A stretch of DNA of 64,000 nucleotides from Amycolatopsis tolypomycina (GCF_900105945.1 NZ_FNSO01000004.1:4402001-4466000), one strand, 5' to 3'. Shown: positions 21,212 through 30,461, counted from the first letter of the stretch. A program made the numbers and translations. Notes: generated by a model not told the origin, from the letters alone.

Positions 21212-21829
21212 GTGACCAGCGCAGCCGCCGTGAGGCGCCGGACCCCAGCCGACAAGTTCGAGGACCGCCGCCGGGAACTGGCCGACGCGGCGCTGCTGGC
21301 GCTGGCCGACCTCGGCTACGCGCGCACCAGCCTGCGCACGATCGCGGAGCACACGAAGTTCTCCCACGGGCTGCTGCACTACTACTTCGCCGACAAGGTC
21401 GAGCTGATCACCTACTGCGTCCGCCGCTACAAGGCGGCGTGCGTCCAGCGCTACGAGGGCGGCGTCGGCGAGGCGGCCACGGCGGCGGAGCTGGCCGCCG
21501 CCTGCGCGGACGGCCTGGCCACGGCGCTCGGCGAGGCCCCGCTGATGCACCGCATGTGGTACGACCTGCGCACGCAGTCCCTGTTCGAGCCGGCGTTCCG
21601 CGAGGACGTGGCGGAGATCGACGACAGCCTGCGGGACATGATCTGGCGCAACGTGAGCGCGTACGCCGGTCTCGCGGGCGCCGAACCGACCTGCTCCGAG
21701 GCCGACGCGTATGCGTTGTTCGACGGGCTGTTCCAGCAGGCCCTGCTGCGCCACCTCGCCGGCGAGGAGACCGCCCTCGACGACCTGCGCCGCGGGGTGC
21801 GGGAGCTGTTCCCCCGCCTGGTCGGCTAA
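21212..21829 (+). CDS. TetR-family transcriptional regulator
   Basis: This 205-residue repressor has an N-terminal helix-turn-helix (LADLGYARTSLRTIAEHTKFSHGLLHYYFADKVELI) and a helical ligand domain. The GTG at 21212 is chosen over an upstream ATG at 21146. The upstream start would place the operator repeats inside the coding region, and the conserved family start is near VRRRTPADKFEDRR. It is divergent from the ligase-LLM-SDR operon, which it probably represses until an acyl-CoA or related ligand binds. Its stop codon overlaps the stop of the convergent LutC gene by 3 nt. Confidence 0.92.
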   Translation: MTSAAAVRRRTPADKFEDRRRELADAALLALADLGYARTSLRTIAEHTKFSHGLLHYYFADKVELITYCVRRYKAACVQRYEGGVGEAATAAELAAACADGLATALGEAPLMHRMWYDLRTQSLFEPAFREDVAEIDDSLRDMIWRNVSAYAGLAGAEPTCSEADAYALFDGLFQQALLRHLAGEETALDDLRRGVRELFPRLVG

Positions 21830-22413
21830 CTTCCGCCCGAGACGACGATGATGTGCAGGGTCCGCGGCCCGTGCACGCCTTCCACCCGGGTCAGCTCGAT
21901 GTCGCTGGTGGCACTCGGGCCGCTGATCCAGGTCTGCGGACGGGCCGGGTCCAGCGCGGCCACCGCTTCCGGCACACCCGGCACGATCCGGTCCTCGCGC
22001 AGCACGCACACGTGCACGTCCGGCACCAGGCTCAGTGCCCGCCGGCCCTGGCCGGGGCCGTGGTCGAGGACGATCGTGCCGGTGGTCGCGATGCCCAGGG
22101 CCGCCGTGGTGACGACGGCGTCGAACTCCGCCAGCTCCGCCGTGGTCGCGGGCGGCGGTGAGCCGCCGACGTCGACCGGGAAACCCGCCGGTACCAGCAC
22201 CTTCCGCGCCGGCCCCAGCGCCGCGCGGATCGTGTCCGGCAGCTCGGCCGCGGTGCACCGCGTGAGGGTGGCCCGGTAGTCGACCACACGCTCGGCGAAC
22301 AACTCGACGTCCGCAACCGCCGTGCGGTACCCCCGCGGGACCGCGGCTTCGGTCCGGTCCGCGGTCCGCAGCGCCCCGCGGACGGCCGCCAGGATCTCCT
22401 CGCGCGCGGTCAT
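21826..22413 (-). CDS. lutC: LUD-domain protein LutC-like
   Basis: This 195-residue LutC/YkgG-type LUD protein belongs to the LutABC L-lactate oxidation complex. The fold signature ATTAELAEFDAVVTTAALGIATTGTIVLDHGPGQGRRALSLVPDVHVCVL and a C-terminal QTWISGPSATSDIELTRVEGVHGPRTLHIIVV are visible. The ATG at 22413 overlaps the end of lutB by 4 nt, as usual in this operon. The partner function is known for Bacillus; lactate as substrate here is inferred from gene order A-B-C. Confidence 0.9.
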   Translation of the reverse strand: MTAREEILAAVRGALRTADRTEAAVPRGYRTAVADVELFAERVVDYRATLTRCTAAELPDTIRAALGPARKVLVPAGFPVDVGGSPPPATTAELAEFDAVVTTAALGIATTGTIVLDHGPGQGRRALSLVPDVHVCVLREDRIVPGVPEAVAALDPARPQTWISGPSATSDIELTRVEGVHGPRTLHIIVVSGGS

Positions 22414-23879
22414 CGCCCGCCCCGCCGCCACCAGGCCCGGAACGACTCCCGCGGCGGCGCGGGCAGATCGCGGCTGTCCGTCCACAGTGCACCCGGCCAC
22501 GGCAGGCGCGCCAGCGCGCGGCGGCCACCCGGGAGCACGCGCCGCCCGAAGCGGGTCAAGACCCGGTTCGCCGCACCCAGCCCGCGTTCGGCCAGGCCGA
22601 GCCGTCGCGCGTCGGACAGCGTCCAGGCCGCCGCCTTCATCGCCACCGCCTCGGGTTTCGGGACGCCGCCGCGGTGCGCGTCGACGACCTGGGACCGCAG
22701 GTGCACCAGCACTTCCGGGATGTCGATGCGCACCGGGCACGCCTCGAAGCAGGCGCCGCACAGGCTGGAGGCGTAGGGCAGGGAGTCGGTTTGCTCGTCC
22801 ACGCCGACGCCCTTGAGCAGCGGGTTGAGGATCGCGCCGATCGGCCCCGGGTAGACCGAGCCGTAGGCGTGCCCGCCGGTGCGTTCGTAGACCGGGCAGA
22901 CGTTCAGGCACGCCGAGCAGCGGATGCAGCGCAGCGCCTGCCGGCCGACCTCGTCGGCGAGCGCGCGGCTGCGGCCGTTGTCCAGCAGCACCACGTGCAT
23001 TTCCCGCGGCCCGTCGCCGGGAACCACACCCGACCAGGTCGACGTGTAGGGGTTCATCCGCTCCCCCGTGCTCGACCGCGGCAGGAGCTGGAGGAAGACG
23101 TCGAGGTCGGCCCACGTCGGCACGATCTTCTCGATGCCCACCACGGAAACGAGCACCTCGGGCAGGGTCAGGCACATCCGGCCGTTGCCCTCGGACTCGA
23201 CGACGACGAGGGTGCCGCTCTCGGCGACGGCGAAGTTCGCGCCGGAGACGGCCATCTTCGCCCGTAGGAACTTCTCGCGCAGGTGCAGCCGGGCGGCGCC
23301 GGCCAGCTCGGCCGGGTCGTCGGTCAGCCCGTCGGGCGCCGGACGGCCCGCGGCGGCCATCTCGCGGCGGAAGATCTCCCGGATCTCCGCGCGGTTGCGG
23401 TGGATCGCCGGCACCAGGATGTGGCTGGGCAGGTCGTCGCCGAGTTGCACGATCAGCTCGGCGAGGTCGGTTTCCCAGGCGGTGACGCCGTGTTCGGCGA
23501 GCGCCTCGTTGAGGCCGATCTCCTGGGTCGCCATCGACTTGACCTTGACGACCTCGTCGACACCGTGGTCCCGCGCGATGCGGGCGACGATGTCACAGGC
23601 TTCCCGGGCGTCGCGCGCCCAGTGCACGGTGGTCCCCCGCGCCTGCAACGCGGCTTCGAGGGTCAGCAGGTGTTCGTCGAGGCGGCGCAGGGTGTTGTCC
23701 TTGATCGCCGCGCCGGCCAGGCGCAGTTCCTCCCACTCGCCCACCTCCCCGACGACGGCGGCGCGCTTGGCGCGGATGGTGCCGGTGGCGTGGGCGAGGT
23801 TGCGGCGCAGCTGCGTGTCGGCGAGCGCTTCGCGCGCCGCCGCCGGGAAGGCGGGCATGCCGACGAACGTGGCGCTCAC
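22410..23879 (-). CDS. lutB: LutB-like iron-sulfur lactate utilisation protein
   Basis: This 489-residue protein has an N-terminal LUD domain (KVKSMATQEIGLNEAL, SGANFAVAESGTLVVVESEGN) and a ferredoxin-like C-terminal half. The latter has two Cys clusters (CIRCSACLNVCPVYE and CGACFEACPVRIDIP) for two 4Fe-4S centres. The GTG start at 23879 shares GTGA with the lutA stop. It transfers electrons within the LutABC membrane-associated complex that oxidises L-lactate to pyruvate. The C-terminal ~60 residues are Arg/Pro-rich and less conserved. Confidence 0.93.
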   Translation of the reverse strand: MSATFVGMPAFPAAAREALADTQLRRNLAHATGTIRAKRAAVVGEVGEWEELRLAGAAIKDNTLRRLDEHLLTLEAALQARGTTVHWARDAREACDIVARIARDHGVDEVVKVKSMATQEIGLNEALAEHGVTAWETDLAELIVQLGDDLPSHILVPAIHRNRAEIREIFRREMAAAGRPAPDGLTDDPAELAGAARLHLREKFLRAKMAVSGANFAVAESGTLVVVESEGNGRMCLTLPEVLVSVVGIEKIVPTWADLDVFLQLLPRSSTGERMNPYTSTWSGVVPGDGPREMHVVLLDNGRSRALADEVGRQALRCIRCSACLNVCPVYERTGGHAYGSVYPGPIGAILNPLLKGVGVDEQTDSLPYASSLCGACFEACPVRIDIPEVLVHLRSQVVDAHRGGVPKPEAVAMKAAAWTLSDARRLGLAERGLGAANRVLTRFGRRVLPGGRRALARLPWPGALWTDSRDLPAPPRESFRAWWRRGGR

Positions 23880-24601
23880 GCGTCCTCCTCGGTCGAAGCC
23901 AGCACGTCGGCCAGGTGCAGCACGCGCACCCCGGACCGCTGCCGCGACAGCAGCCCGCCGATGTGCAGCAGGCAGGAGTTGTCGCCCGCGACCAGCACCT
24001 CCGCGCCCGTGGCGCGGACGTGCCGCGCCTTGTCCGCGCCCATCGCGGTCGACGTCTCGGCGTTCTTCACCGCGAACGTGCCGCCGAACCCGCAGCACTC
24101 CTCCGCCGCGGGCAGCTCGACGAGGTCGATGCCGCGCACCGCGCGCAGCAGCCGCAGCGGCTTGTCGGCGACGCCGAGCATGCGCAGTGAATGGCAGGTC
24201 GGGTGGTAGGTGACGCGGTGCGGGAAGGAGGCACCGACGTCGGTCACGCCGAGCACGTCGACGAGGAATTCGCTCAGCTCGTGGACTTTCGGCCCGGTCT
24301 CGGCCAGCCGGGGCTCCCCGGCGCGCCGCGCGACCAGGCGGTGCTGGTGCCGGGCCGACCCCGCGCACGAGCCGGACGGCGTGACGACGTGGTCGTACCC
24401 GGCGAACGCCTCGGTGAACGTGCGGACCACCGGCACGGCCTCGTCGAGGTAGCCGGTGTTGACCATCGGCTGGCCGCAGCAGGTCTGCGCCTCCGGGAAG
24501 TCCGCGTCCACGCCCAGGCGGCGCAGCAGCCGGAACACCGCCTTGCCGGTGTCGGGGAAGAGCGCGTCGTTGATGCAGGTGACGAGCACGGCGACCTTCA
24601 T
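23876..24601 (-). CDS. lutA: LutA-like (Fe-S)-binding protein, CCG domain
   Basis: This 241-residue protein has two cysteine-rich CCG domains (QTCCGQPMVNTGY and AEECCGFGGTFAVKN) as in heterodisulfide-reductase-like LutA/YkgE. The start used is ATG 24601 (MKVAVLVTCIND), which sits 7 nt after an AGG. A GTG at 24607 is possible but sits directly on the RBS. First gene of the lutABC operon; the promoter must lie in 24602-24715. The usual GntR/LldR-type neighbour is missing, and the nearest regulator is MarR at 24716. Confidence 0.92.
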   Translation of the reverse strand: MKVAVLVTCINDALFPDTGKAVFRLLRRLGVDADFPEAQTCCGQPMVNTGYLDEAVPVVRTFTEAFAGYDHVVTPSGSCAGSARHQHRLVARRAGEPRLAETGPKVHELSEFLVDVLGVTDVGASFPHRVTYHPTCHSLRMLGVADKPLRLLRAVRGIDLVELPAAEECCGFGGTFAVKNAETSTAMGADKARHVRATGAEVLVAGDNSCLLHIGGLLSRQRSGVRVLHLADVLASTEEDA

Positions 24602-24715
24602 GCGCACACCTGCCGTCCGAGAGGTTAAAAGGTTTCAAATTCAGGCGAGGCTGACGCTACTACGACCTATTGTTACGTTTCAAGTCCGCAGCCGTGTCGG
24701 CGCTTTGCGGGACGG

Positions 24716-25204
24716 CTACCGCGGCTTCAGGATCTCCGTGGGCACTCCCATGTTCTCGAGCACCCGTTCCACCGCCAGCCCGACCCGCAGGAAGTCCTCG
24801 CCCAGCGGGTCGATCACCAGGCGGCGGACCGTCTCCACGTGCCCCGGCGCCGACGCCGTCAAGTGCGCCAGGCCCGCTTCGGTCAGCGTCGCCGTCGTGA
24901 AGCGGCGGCCTTGGCCCGTGCAGACCTCGCGCACCACCCAGCCGCGGTCCTCCAAGCGCGCCACCGCGTGGGAGATCCGGGGCAGCGAACCGTTGGCCAT
25001 CTCCGCGATCTCGCTCATCCGCAGGCTCTGTCCGGGCACGGCCGACAACCGGGCCAGGATCATGTAGCCCAGCAGCGTCAGGTCGGCGTCGCGCAGCAGC
25101 TGGCTCTCCAGCGTGCCCGGGAGCGTGAGCAGGATCTTCGCCAGGTTGATCCACGCATGCCGCTCGTCTTCGTCCAGCCAGCGGACCTGTTCTTCGTCGG
25201 ACAC
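24716..25204 (-). CDS. MarR-family transcriptional regulator
   Basis: This 162-residue dimeric winged-helix protein has LTLLGYMILARLS, a recognition helix around MSEIAEMANGSLPRISHAVARLEDRGWVVRE, and a wing with GQGRRFTTATLTEAG. GTG start at 25204. It is divergent from a small DUF6069 membrane protein and the 64-nt gap is packed with CAACCCAA/TTGGGTTG repeats. It therefore most likely represses both itself and that membrane protein. lutA begins 114 nt after its stop; read-through control of lutABC is possible but not shown. Confidence 0.92.
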   Translation of the reverse strand: MSDEEQVRWLDEDERHAWINLAKILLTLPGTLESQLLRDADLTLLGYMILARLSAVPGQSLRMSEIAEMANGSLPRISHAVARLEDRGWVVREVCTGQGRRFTTATLTEAGLAHLTASAPGHVETVRRLVIDPLGEDFLRVGLAVERVLENMGVPTEILKPR

Positions 25205-25215
25205 GCCTTGACTTT

Positions 25216-25259
25216 AACACGCAACCCAACCTACCTTTTGGGTTGAACACGCAACCCAA
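25216..25259. promoter_or_regulatory. MarR operator array and promoter
   Basis: AACACGCAACCCAA occurs at 25216-25229 and again at 25246-25259. TTGGGTTG at 25238-25245 pairs with either CAACCCAA copy to form inverted repeats. A plausible forward promoter (TTGACT at 25209-25214, TACCTT at 25232-25237) is covered by the array, so a bound MarR dimer would block RNA polymerase. Confidence 0.65.
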
Positions 25260-25268
25260 GGAGGAGCG

Positions 25269-25685
25269 ATGTCCCCCACGCCCAAGACCGCCATCCGGCT
25301 CGGCTTTGCCCTGCTGGCCGCCGCCGTGGCGAACACCGTCATCGCGCTCGCGGCGACGGCCCTCGACGACGGCGGGATCCACATGGGCCTGTCCCCCGCG
25401 ATCTACCTGCCCTTCACCGCCGTCGGGCTGCTGCTGGGCGCGGTCGGCTGGTTCGTGCTCGCCCGCACGGCCCCGAAGGCGCTGCGCGTGGTCGTCCCCG
25501 CCGTCCTCGTCCTGACCTGGATCCCGGACCTGCTGCTGCTCACGGCGGGCGCCACCGTCGCCAACGTCGTCGGGCTGATGCTGATGCACCTGGTCGTCGC
25601 CACCGCGATCGTCACCGCGCTCCGCCCGACGCTGGAACCGGCCGAAACCGGCGCCCGGCTAGCTCACCACGAGAACGGTGTGTGA
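25269..25685 (+). CDS. DUF6069 small membrane protein
   Basis: This 138-residue protein has four predicted membrane helices (LGFALLAAAVANTVIALAA, IYLPFTAVGLLLGAVGWFVLA, LRVVVPAVLVLTWIPDLLLL, VVGLMLMHLVVATAIVTAL). Such proteins are common beside MarR or other drug-responsive regulators; function unknown. The start is fixed by AAGGAGGAGCG before ATG. The last 27 nt overlap the convergent TcmP-like gene. Confidence 0.8.
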   Translation: MSPTPKTAIRLGFALLAAAVANTVIALAATALDDGGIHMGLSPAIYLPFTAVGLLLGAVGWFVLARTAPKALRVVVPAVLVLTWIPDLLLLTAGATVANVVGLMLMHLVVATAIVTALRPTLEPAETGARLAHHENGV

Positions 25686-26474
25686 ACCCAGCCTGCCCTT
25701 TTCCGGCTCCCGCGTGGCCTGACCGGCGGCCACCGCGGCGGTCAGCGCGCCGACGGCGTCCTCGGCCCGGTAGATCGTCTCGAGCAGGGTGAACCGCTGC
25801 AGCTCGGCGACTGTGCGGGGACCCCGCCGGGCCAGTTCCGCCAGCAGCGCGCGGCGCAACGGCAGCAGCTGCGGGGTCAACGAGATGTCGACCAGCGTGC
25901 GCTCGGCGTCGTACGGGTCGCGGTAGCGGATGCCCGCGAACTCGTCCACCGCCCACAGCTCGGTCTTGAACGTGGCGAGGTGCCTGCTGTCCGCCGTCGC
26001 GAAGACGAGCGTCCGCGCGGCACCGTCCTCGGCCACCAGGTCGACGGCCACCGCGCAGCCGAGCCCCGCCGCCCGCAGCCGGTCCCGGTGGTCCGAGCCC
26101 GGTTCGGCCACGAGCAGCACCTCGTGCGCCTTGCCCCGCACCAGCGACGGCGGCCAGGGGCCGGACAGGTGCGCCAGCATCGGCCCCGCCACGTCGAGCG
26201 CACCCAGCTCGGCGACGCTCCGGACGACCAGCCCCGGCGGAGTCCCGTCCGGCGCCACCCGGCCGACGAACACCGCCTCCAGGCGGTGGCCGGCGAGGCG
26301 GTCGGCGAACTCGCCGAACACGCGCAGGGCATCGGCGGCGAAGTCGCCGCACTCGACGTACGTGCCGCCACGCTGCGACCGCAGCACGGTCGCGGTCCAG
26401 GCGTCGAGGTACCGCACCAGCACGTCACGCTCGACGGAACCGTGCGGGTCAGGGCGCCGGACGCGCTCGGCCAC
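25659..26474 (-). CDS. TcmP-like protein (three-Cys-motif partner family)
   Basis: This 271-residue protein resembles TcmP, the partner of three-Cys-motif proteins, in its layout. The N-terminal RDVLVRYLDAWTATVLRSQRGGTYVECGDFAA corresponds to the methyltransferase-like start. The C-terminal LVFATADSRHLATFKTELWAVDEFAGIRYRDPYDA, and then RGPRTVAELQRFTLLETIYRAEDAVGALTAAV, match the family tail. No three-Cys (Gp37-like) partner gene is adjacent. GTG 26474 is chosen as the first start before the conserved part. Role unknown; TcmP-type systems have been linked to mobile or defence contexts only by neighbourhood. Confidence 0.55.
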   Translation of the reverse strand: MAERVRRPDPHGSVERDVLVRYLDAWTATVLRSQRGGTYVECGDFAADALRVFGEFADRLAGHRLEAVFVGRVAPDGTPPGLVVRSVAELGALDVAGPMLAHLSGPWPPSLVRGKAHEVLLVAEPGSDHRDRLRAAGLGCAVAVDLVAEDGAARTLVFATADSRHLATFKTELWAVDEFAGIRYRDPYDAERTLVDISLTPQLLPLRRALLAELARRGPRTVAELQRFTLLETIYRAEDAVGALTAAVAAGQATREPEKGRLGSHTVLVVS

Positions 26475-26524
26475 GCTTCCGGTTGTACCGCACTCGCGCG
26501 CCCGGGACCAGCCGCGGGACCGCC

Positions 26525-27214
26525 CTACCCCAGGCTTTCGTACGGATCCGCCGGCGCCGCGACCGGCCGGGCCGACCCGACCTCGACGAACGGGATGGTT
26601 CCCCCGTTCACCGGGTCCTGCACCGCCTGCGCCGAGTACGCACCGGTGATCTCGAACCACGAGTCCGGCTGCAGCACCGGCGGCACCCGCCCGGTCAAGC
26701 CGACCTTCACCGGCTGGGCGTCCGCCGCGCAGCAGTTCAGCAGCATGCGGACCAGGTACGGCACTCCCGCGTGGTCGAACGCCACGAACCCGGTCAACGT
26801 CACCGTGCGGCCGGCCAGCGAGCGGCCGTGGTCGTAGACCGCGCGGTCCGCGTAGTCGATCACCGTCAGGCTGACCGGGTTCCCCGCCGGGAGCGGGGCG
26901 ACGATCCGGGGGGACGTCACGGCCGTGCCGGTGCGCATCGCGCTGTAGGACCCCAGCGCCGGCGGTGCCGCGAGGATCAGCGCGAACACCGGCAGCACCA
27001 GCAGCCACGACACCCGGGGTCCGGGGTGCCCGCGCGGGCGGCGGCGCGCGTACCAGGCCGTCGCGACGGCCGCGAGCACCAGCACCGCCCCCGCCGCCAG
27101 CACCAGCGGCTGCAGCCCGGCCTTGACGTACCGCAGGTACAGCCCGCTCACGCCCGCGTGGAGCAGGACGCCGCCGAGGAGGAACAGCAGGATCGCCTGC
27201 ACCGTCCGGTTCAC
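26525..27214 (-). CDS. DUF1980 / TIGR03943-type membrane protein
   Basis: This 229-residue protein starts with two helices (VQAILLFLLGGVLLHAGV, LQPLVLAAGAVLVLAAVATAW) plus a third (VSWLLVLPVFALILAAPPAL). It ends with an extracytoplasmic OB-like domain carrying LVRMLLNCCAADAQPVKVGL and DSWFEITG. The double-Cys NCCAADA motif is typical of this family. It is coupled by a GTGA overlap to the permease gene, the invariant partner. Such pairs are thought to act in metal or small-molecule export. Confidence 0.9.
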   Translation of the reverse strand: MNRTVQAILLFLLGGVLLHAGVSGLYLRYVKAGLQPLVLAAGAVLVLAAVATAWYARRRPRGHPGPRVSWLLVLPVFALILAAPPALGSYSAMRTGTAVTSPRIVAPLPAGNPVSLTVIDYADRAVYDHGRSLAGRTVTLTGFVAFDHAGVPYLVRMLLNCCAADAQPVKVGLTGRVPPVLQPDSWFEITGAYSAQAVQDPVNGGTIPFVEVGSARPVAAPADPYESLG

Positions 27215-28218
27215 AGCAGCACCGCCCCGGTCAGCACCGCCGCCGTCACGGCCACGGCGAACGTCACCGGCGCGAACCGCAGCGCGAACCCGCGGCCGAA
27301 CGTGGCCGCCTGCATGCCGAACAGCTTCAGGTCGATCATCGGGCCGACGACCAGGAACGCCAGGCGTGCCGTCGGCGAGAACTGCGTCAGCGACGCCGCC
27401 ACGAACGCGTCGGCCTCCGAACAGATCGACAGCAGCACCGCGAGCACGGCCAGTGCCAGGACCGCCACGACCGGGTGGCCTGCCGCGGCGTGCAGCCAGC
27501 CCGCCGGCACCACGGCCTTGAGCGTCGCCGCCGCCATCGCGCCGCCGACCAGGAACCCGCCCGCGTGCAGCACGTCGTGCCGCACCGATCCCCAGAACGC
27601 TTCTCCCCGGCCGCCGCCCTCGCCGTGGTCGTGCGGGCGGGGCCGCAGCCAGTCCGGACGGCCGAGCCGCTGCCACAGCCAGCCCATCACGCACGCCGCC
27701 GCGAGGCTCGCCGCGAACCGGGCGACGACCATCCGCGGCTGCCCGGGGAACGCGACCGCCGTCGCCGTCAGCACCACCGGGTTGATCGCCGGCGCCGACA
27801 GCAGGAACGCCACCGCGGCCGACGGCCGGACGCCGCCGCGGACCAGCGCGCCGGCCACCGGCACCGACGCGCATTCGCAGCCGGGCAGGACCGCCCCGGC
27901 CAGGCCGGCGACCGGCACGGCCAGCGCGGGCCGGTGCGGCAGCACGCGGGTGAAGACCGACGGCGGCACGAACACCGCGAGCGCGGCCGAGAGCAGCACG
28001 CCGACGACCAGGAACGGCAGCGCCTGCACGACCACCGCCACGAACACCGTCAGCCAGCTCTGCATGACCGGAGCGGACAACAGCCGCCGGACCGGGCCCT
28101 GCGCCAGGAATCCGACCAACAGGACCAACGTCAGGACGAGGACGGGATCGACGTTCCAGCCCGGCTCCTCCCGGTCCCGGCGGCCGGCGCCGCGCCGTGC
28201 TTCGTCGATGGCAGTCAC
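27211..28218 (-). CDS. Permease (DUF318 family), partner of DUF1980 protein
   Basis: This 335-residue polytopic protein of the ArsP-like permease family carries the conserved cysteine-containing motif LPGCECASVPVAGALVRGG in one half and LLSICSEADAFVAASLTQF in the other. An internal inverted-repeat topology is seen, along with a cytoplasmic His-rich loop (HDHGEGGGRG) that could bind metal. GTG 28218 is taken because GGGAGA precedes it; an in-frame GTG at 28287 lacks one. The pair with DUF1980 is often found in zinc-linked regulons elsewhere, but no Zur-like box is visible here. Confidence 0.85.
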   Translation of the reverse strand: MTAIDEARRGAGRRDREEPGWNVDPVLVLTLVLLVGFLAQGPVRRLLSAPVMQSWLTVFVAVVVQALPFLVVGVLLSAALAVFVPPSVFTRVLPHRPALAVPVAGLAGAVLPGCECASVPVAGALVRGGVRPSAAVAFLLSAPAINPVVLTATAVAFPGQPRMVVARFAASLAAACVMGWLWQRLGRPDWLRPRPHDHGEGGGRGEAFWGSVRHDVLHAGGFLVGGAMAAATLKAVVPAGWLHAAAGHPVVAVLALAVLAVLLSICSEADAFVAASLTQFSPTARLAFLVVGPMIDLKLFGMQAATFGRGFALRFAPVTFAVAVTAAVLTGAVLL

Positions 28219-28538
28219 CAGGCTCGTCTCCCGTACTTCCGCTCCACACCCGCCCTTGAACACGGACGGCGGGCCCGGCCGGTTCACTTCCGCCCGACGA
28301 AAGTCGGGGGCGGTTCACGACGAAAGTCGGACCGGCGCCCCCGCCGATTCGTCCCGATCGGGGCCGAACGGGACGCACTGGCCGGTTGGTCCGCGGGCCA
28401 TTCGGCGCAACGACGGCCGGGCCTGCGGGCACCAATTGCTTTGGCCGCTTCGGAACGGGGTCGGCGGCGGCGTCCCAACTGTATAAACAGGACACCCATG
28501 GGCCCCCGCCACCTCGCAGCTCTCCCCAGGAGTGATCC
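28219..28538. promoter_or_regulatory. 320-nt divergent intergenic region
   Basis: No gene is seen. The region holds two GAAA-loop hairpins near the permease end (28293-28308 and 28318-28329). Near the protease end there is a TATAAA (28482-28487) that could be the -10 for the S53 gene. No terminator is needed because the flanking genes diverge. Confidence 0.5.
28293..28329. repeat. Two tandem GAAA-tetraloop hairpins
   Basis: CCCGAC-GAAA-GTCGGG (28293-28308) and CGAC-GAAA-GTCG (28318-28329) share CGACGAAAGTCGG with a 23-nt period, just upstream of the permease gene. As DNA each is a short inverted repeat; as RNA each would form a very stable GNRA hairpin in the permease leader. Confidence 0.45.
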
Positions 28539-30461
28539 ATGCGTCGAAGAGTCCTCGCCGTAGCCGGTTTCGCGGCTTTGGCCCTGACCGTCCCCGCGCT
28601 CCCCGCCGCCGCGCTGCCCGCCCCCGCGGCCGCCGCCCACCCGACCGCACGCGTCTGCGCCCAGACCGCGAAGCCCGGTATGGCAACGTGTTTCGCCGAA
28701 CGCCAGACCGACACCCTGCACGCGGCCCTCGCGCCGGACGCCCTGCCGAGCGGGTTCGGGCCGTCCGGGCTGCGTTCCGCGTACAACCTCACCGCGAGCG
28801 GCAGCGCGTCGGCGACGGTGGCCATTGTGGACTCCAACGACGACCCCAACGCCGAAAGCGACCTCGCCACCTACCGCTCGACCTACGGCCTGCCCGCGTG
28901 CACCACCGCGAACGGCTGTTTCAAGAAGGTCAACGAAAACGGGCAGGCCAGTCCGCTCCCGGCCGCCGACAGCGGCTGGGCGGGTGAGATCTCGCTCGAC
29001 GTCGACATGGTTTCGGCGATCTGCCCCAACTGTCACATCCTGCTGGTGGAAGCGAACCAGCCGAGCATGACCGACCTCGGCACGGCGGTGAACACCGCCG
29101 TTTCGCTGGGCGCCAAGTACGTTTCCAACAGCTACGGCGGCGGTGAGGACGGCAGCGAGCCGAGCTACGACACCAGCTACTTCCACCACCCCGGCGTCGC
29201 GATCACCGCGAGCACCGGCGACAACGGCTACGGCATCAGCTACCCGGCGTCGTCGCAGTACGTCACGGCGGTCGGCGGCACGTCGCTCACCCAGGGCGGC
29301 GGCACCCGCGGCTGGACCGAGACCGCCTGGAGCGGCGCCGGCAGCGGCTGTTCGACCAGCGTGGCCAAGCCGGCGTTCCAGAACGTGACGACCGGCTGCG
29401 CCAAGCGCGCCAACGCCGACGTCTCGGCGGTCGCCGACCCGCAGACCGGGGTCGCGGTCTACCAGACCTACGGCGGCAGTGGCTGGGCCGTCTACGGCGG
29501 CACCAGCGCGTCGTCGCCGATCATCGCGTCGGTCTACGCGCTCGCCGGCACCCCCGGCGCGGCCGACACCCCGGCCGCCTACCCGTACTCCCACGCCGGG
29601 AACCTCAACGACGTCACCTCCGGCAGCAACGGCACCTGCTCGACGGCCGTGCAGTGCAAGGCGGGCACCGGCTGGGACGGCCCGACCGGGCTCGGCACCC
29701 CCAACGGCACCGCGGCGTTCACCGCCGGCACGTCGTCCGGCGGTGTCACGGCGGCAAACCCGGGCGGCCAGAGCGGCGTCACCGGGACCGCGGCGAGCCT
29801 GCAGCTCTCGGCGTCCGGCGGCAGCGGCGGCTACACCTGGACCGCCACCGGCCTGCCCGCCGGCCTGGCGATCAGTGCCGCGGGCCTGGTTTCCGGCACG
29901 CCGACCACCGCCGGGACGTATTCGGTGACCGCCACCGCGAAGGACTCTTCCGGCGCCACGGGCAGCACGACGTTCTCGTGGACGATCACGTCGCCGGGCG
30001 GCACCGGCTGTTCGGGCCAGAAGCTGGCCAACCCCGGCTTCGAGAGCGGCGCGACGTCGTGGACGGCCACCAGCGGCGTGATCACCACGACGACGAGCAG
30101 CGAGCCGGCGCACTCCGGGAGCTACCTCGCCTACCTCGACGGCTACGGCAGCACGCACACGGACACGCTGTCGCAGGCGGTGACGATCCCGGCAGGCTGC
30201 CACGCGACGCTCAGCTACTTCCTGCACATCGACACGGCCGAGACCACGACGTCGACGCAGTACGACAAGCTGACGGTCAAGGCGGGTTCGACGACGCTGG
30301 CGACGTATTCCAACCTGGACAAGGCAACCGGCTACCAGCAGCGCACGGTCGACGTCTCGGCGTTCGCCGGCCAGACGGTGACGCTGACGTTCACCGGGAC
30401 CGAGGACTCGTCGCTGCAGACGTCGTTCTGCCTCGACGACACCGCGGTGACGGTGAGCTGA
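28539..30461 (+). CDS. Secreted S53 (sedolisin) protease with Ig-like and C-terminal domain
   Basis: This is a 640-residue exoenzyme. Signal peptide residues 1-25 or so are followed by a short region and the sedolisin core. The core has acidic catalytic region [23 protein letters not shown] and nucleophile Ser in [17 protein letters not shown]. The C-terminal [33 protein letters not shown] is the calcium/C-terminal signature of S53. After about residue 400 come an Ig-like putative module ([22 protein letters not shown]) and a ~130-residue jelly-roll-like domain starting [12 protein letters not shown]. The long pro-region usual for sedolisins is absent, as in the short actinomycete subgroup. 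ATG follows CAGGAG. Confidence 0.9.
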   Translation: MRRRVLAVAGFAALALTVPALPAAALPAPAAAAHPTARVCAQTAKPGMATCFAERQTDTLHAALAPDALPSGFGPSGLRSAYNLTASGSASATVAIVDSNDDPNAESDLATYRSTYGLPACTTANGCFKKVNENGQASPLPAADSGWAGEISLDVDMVSAICPNCHILLVEANQPSMTDLGTAVNTAVSLGAKYVSNSYGGGEDGSEPSYDTSYFHHPGVAITASTGDNGYGISYPASSQYVTAVGGTSLTQGGGTRGWTETAWSGAGSGCSTSVAKPAFQNVTTGCAKRANADVSAVADPQTGVAVYQTYGGSGWAVYGGTSASSPIIASVYALAGTPGAADTPAAYPYSHAGNLNDVTSGSNGTCSTAVQCKAGTGWDGPTGLGTPNGTAAFTAGTSSGGVTAANPGGQSGVTGTAASLQLSASGGSGGYTWTATGLPAGLAISAAGLVSGTPTTAGTYSVTATAKDSSGATGSTTFSWTITSPGGTGCSGQKLANPGFESGATSWTATSGVITTTTSSEPAHSGSYLAYLDGYGSTHTDTLSQAVTIPAGCHATLSYFLHIDTAETTTSTQYDKLTVKAGSTTLATYSNLDKATGYQQRTVDVSAFAGQTVTLTFTGTEDSSLQTSFCLDDTAVTVS

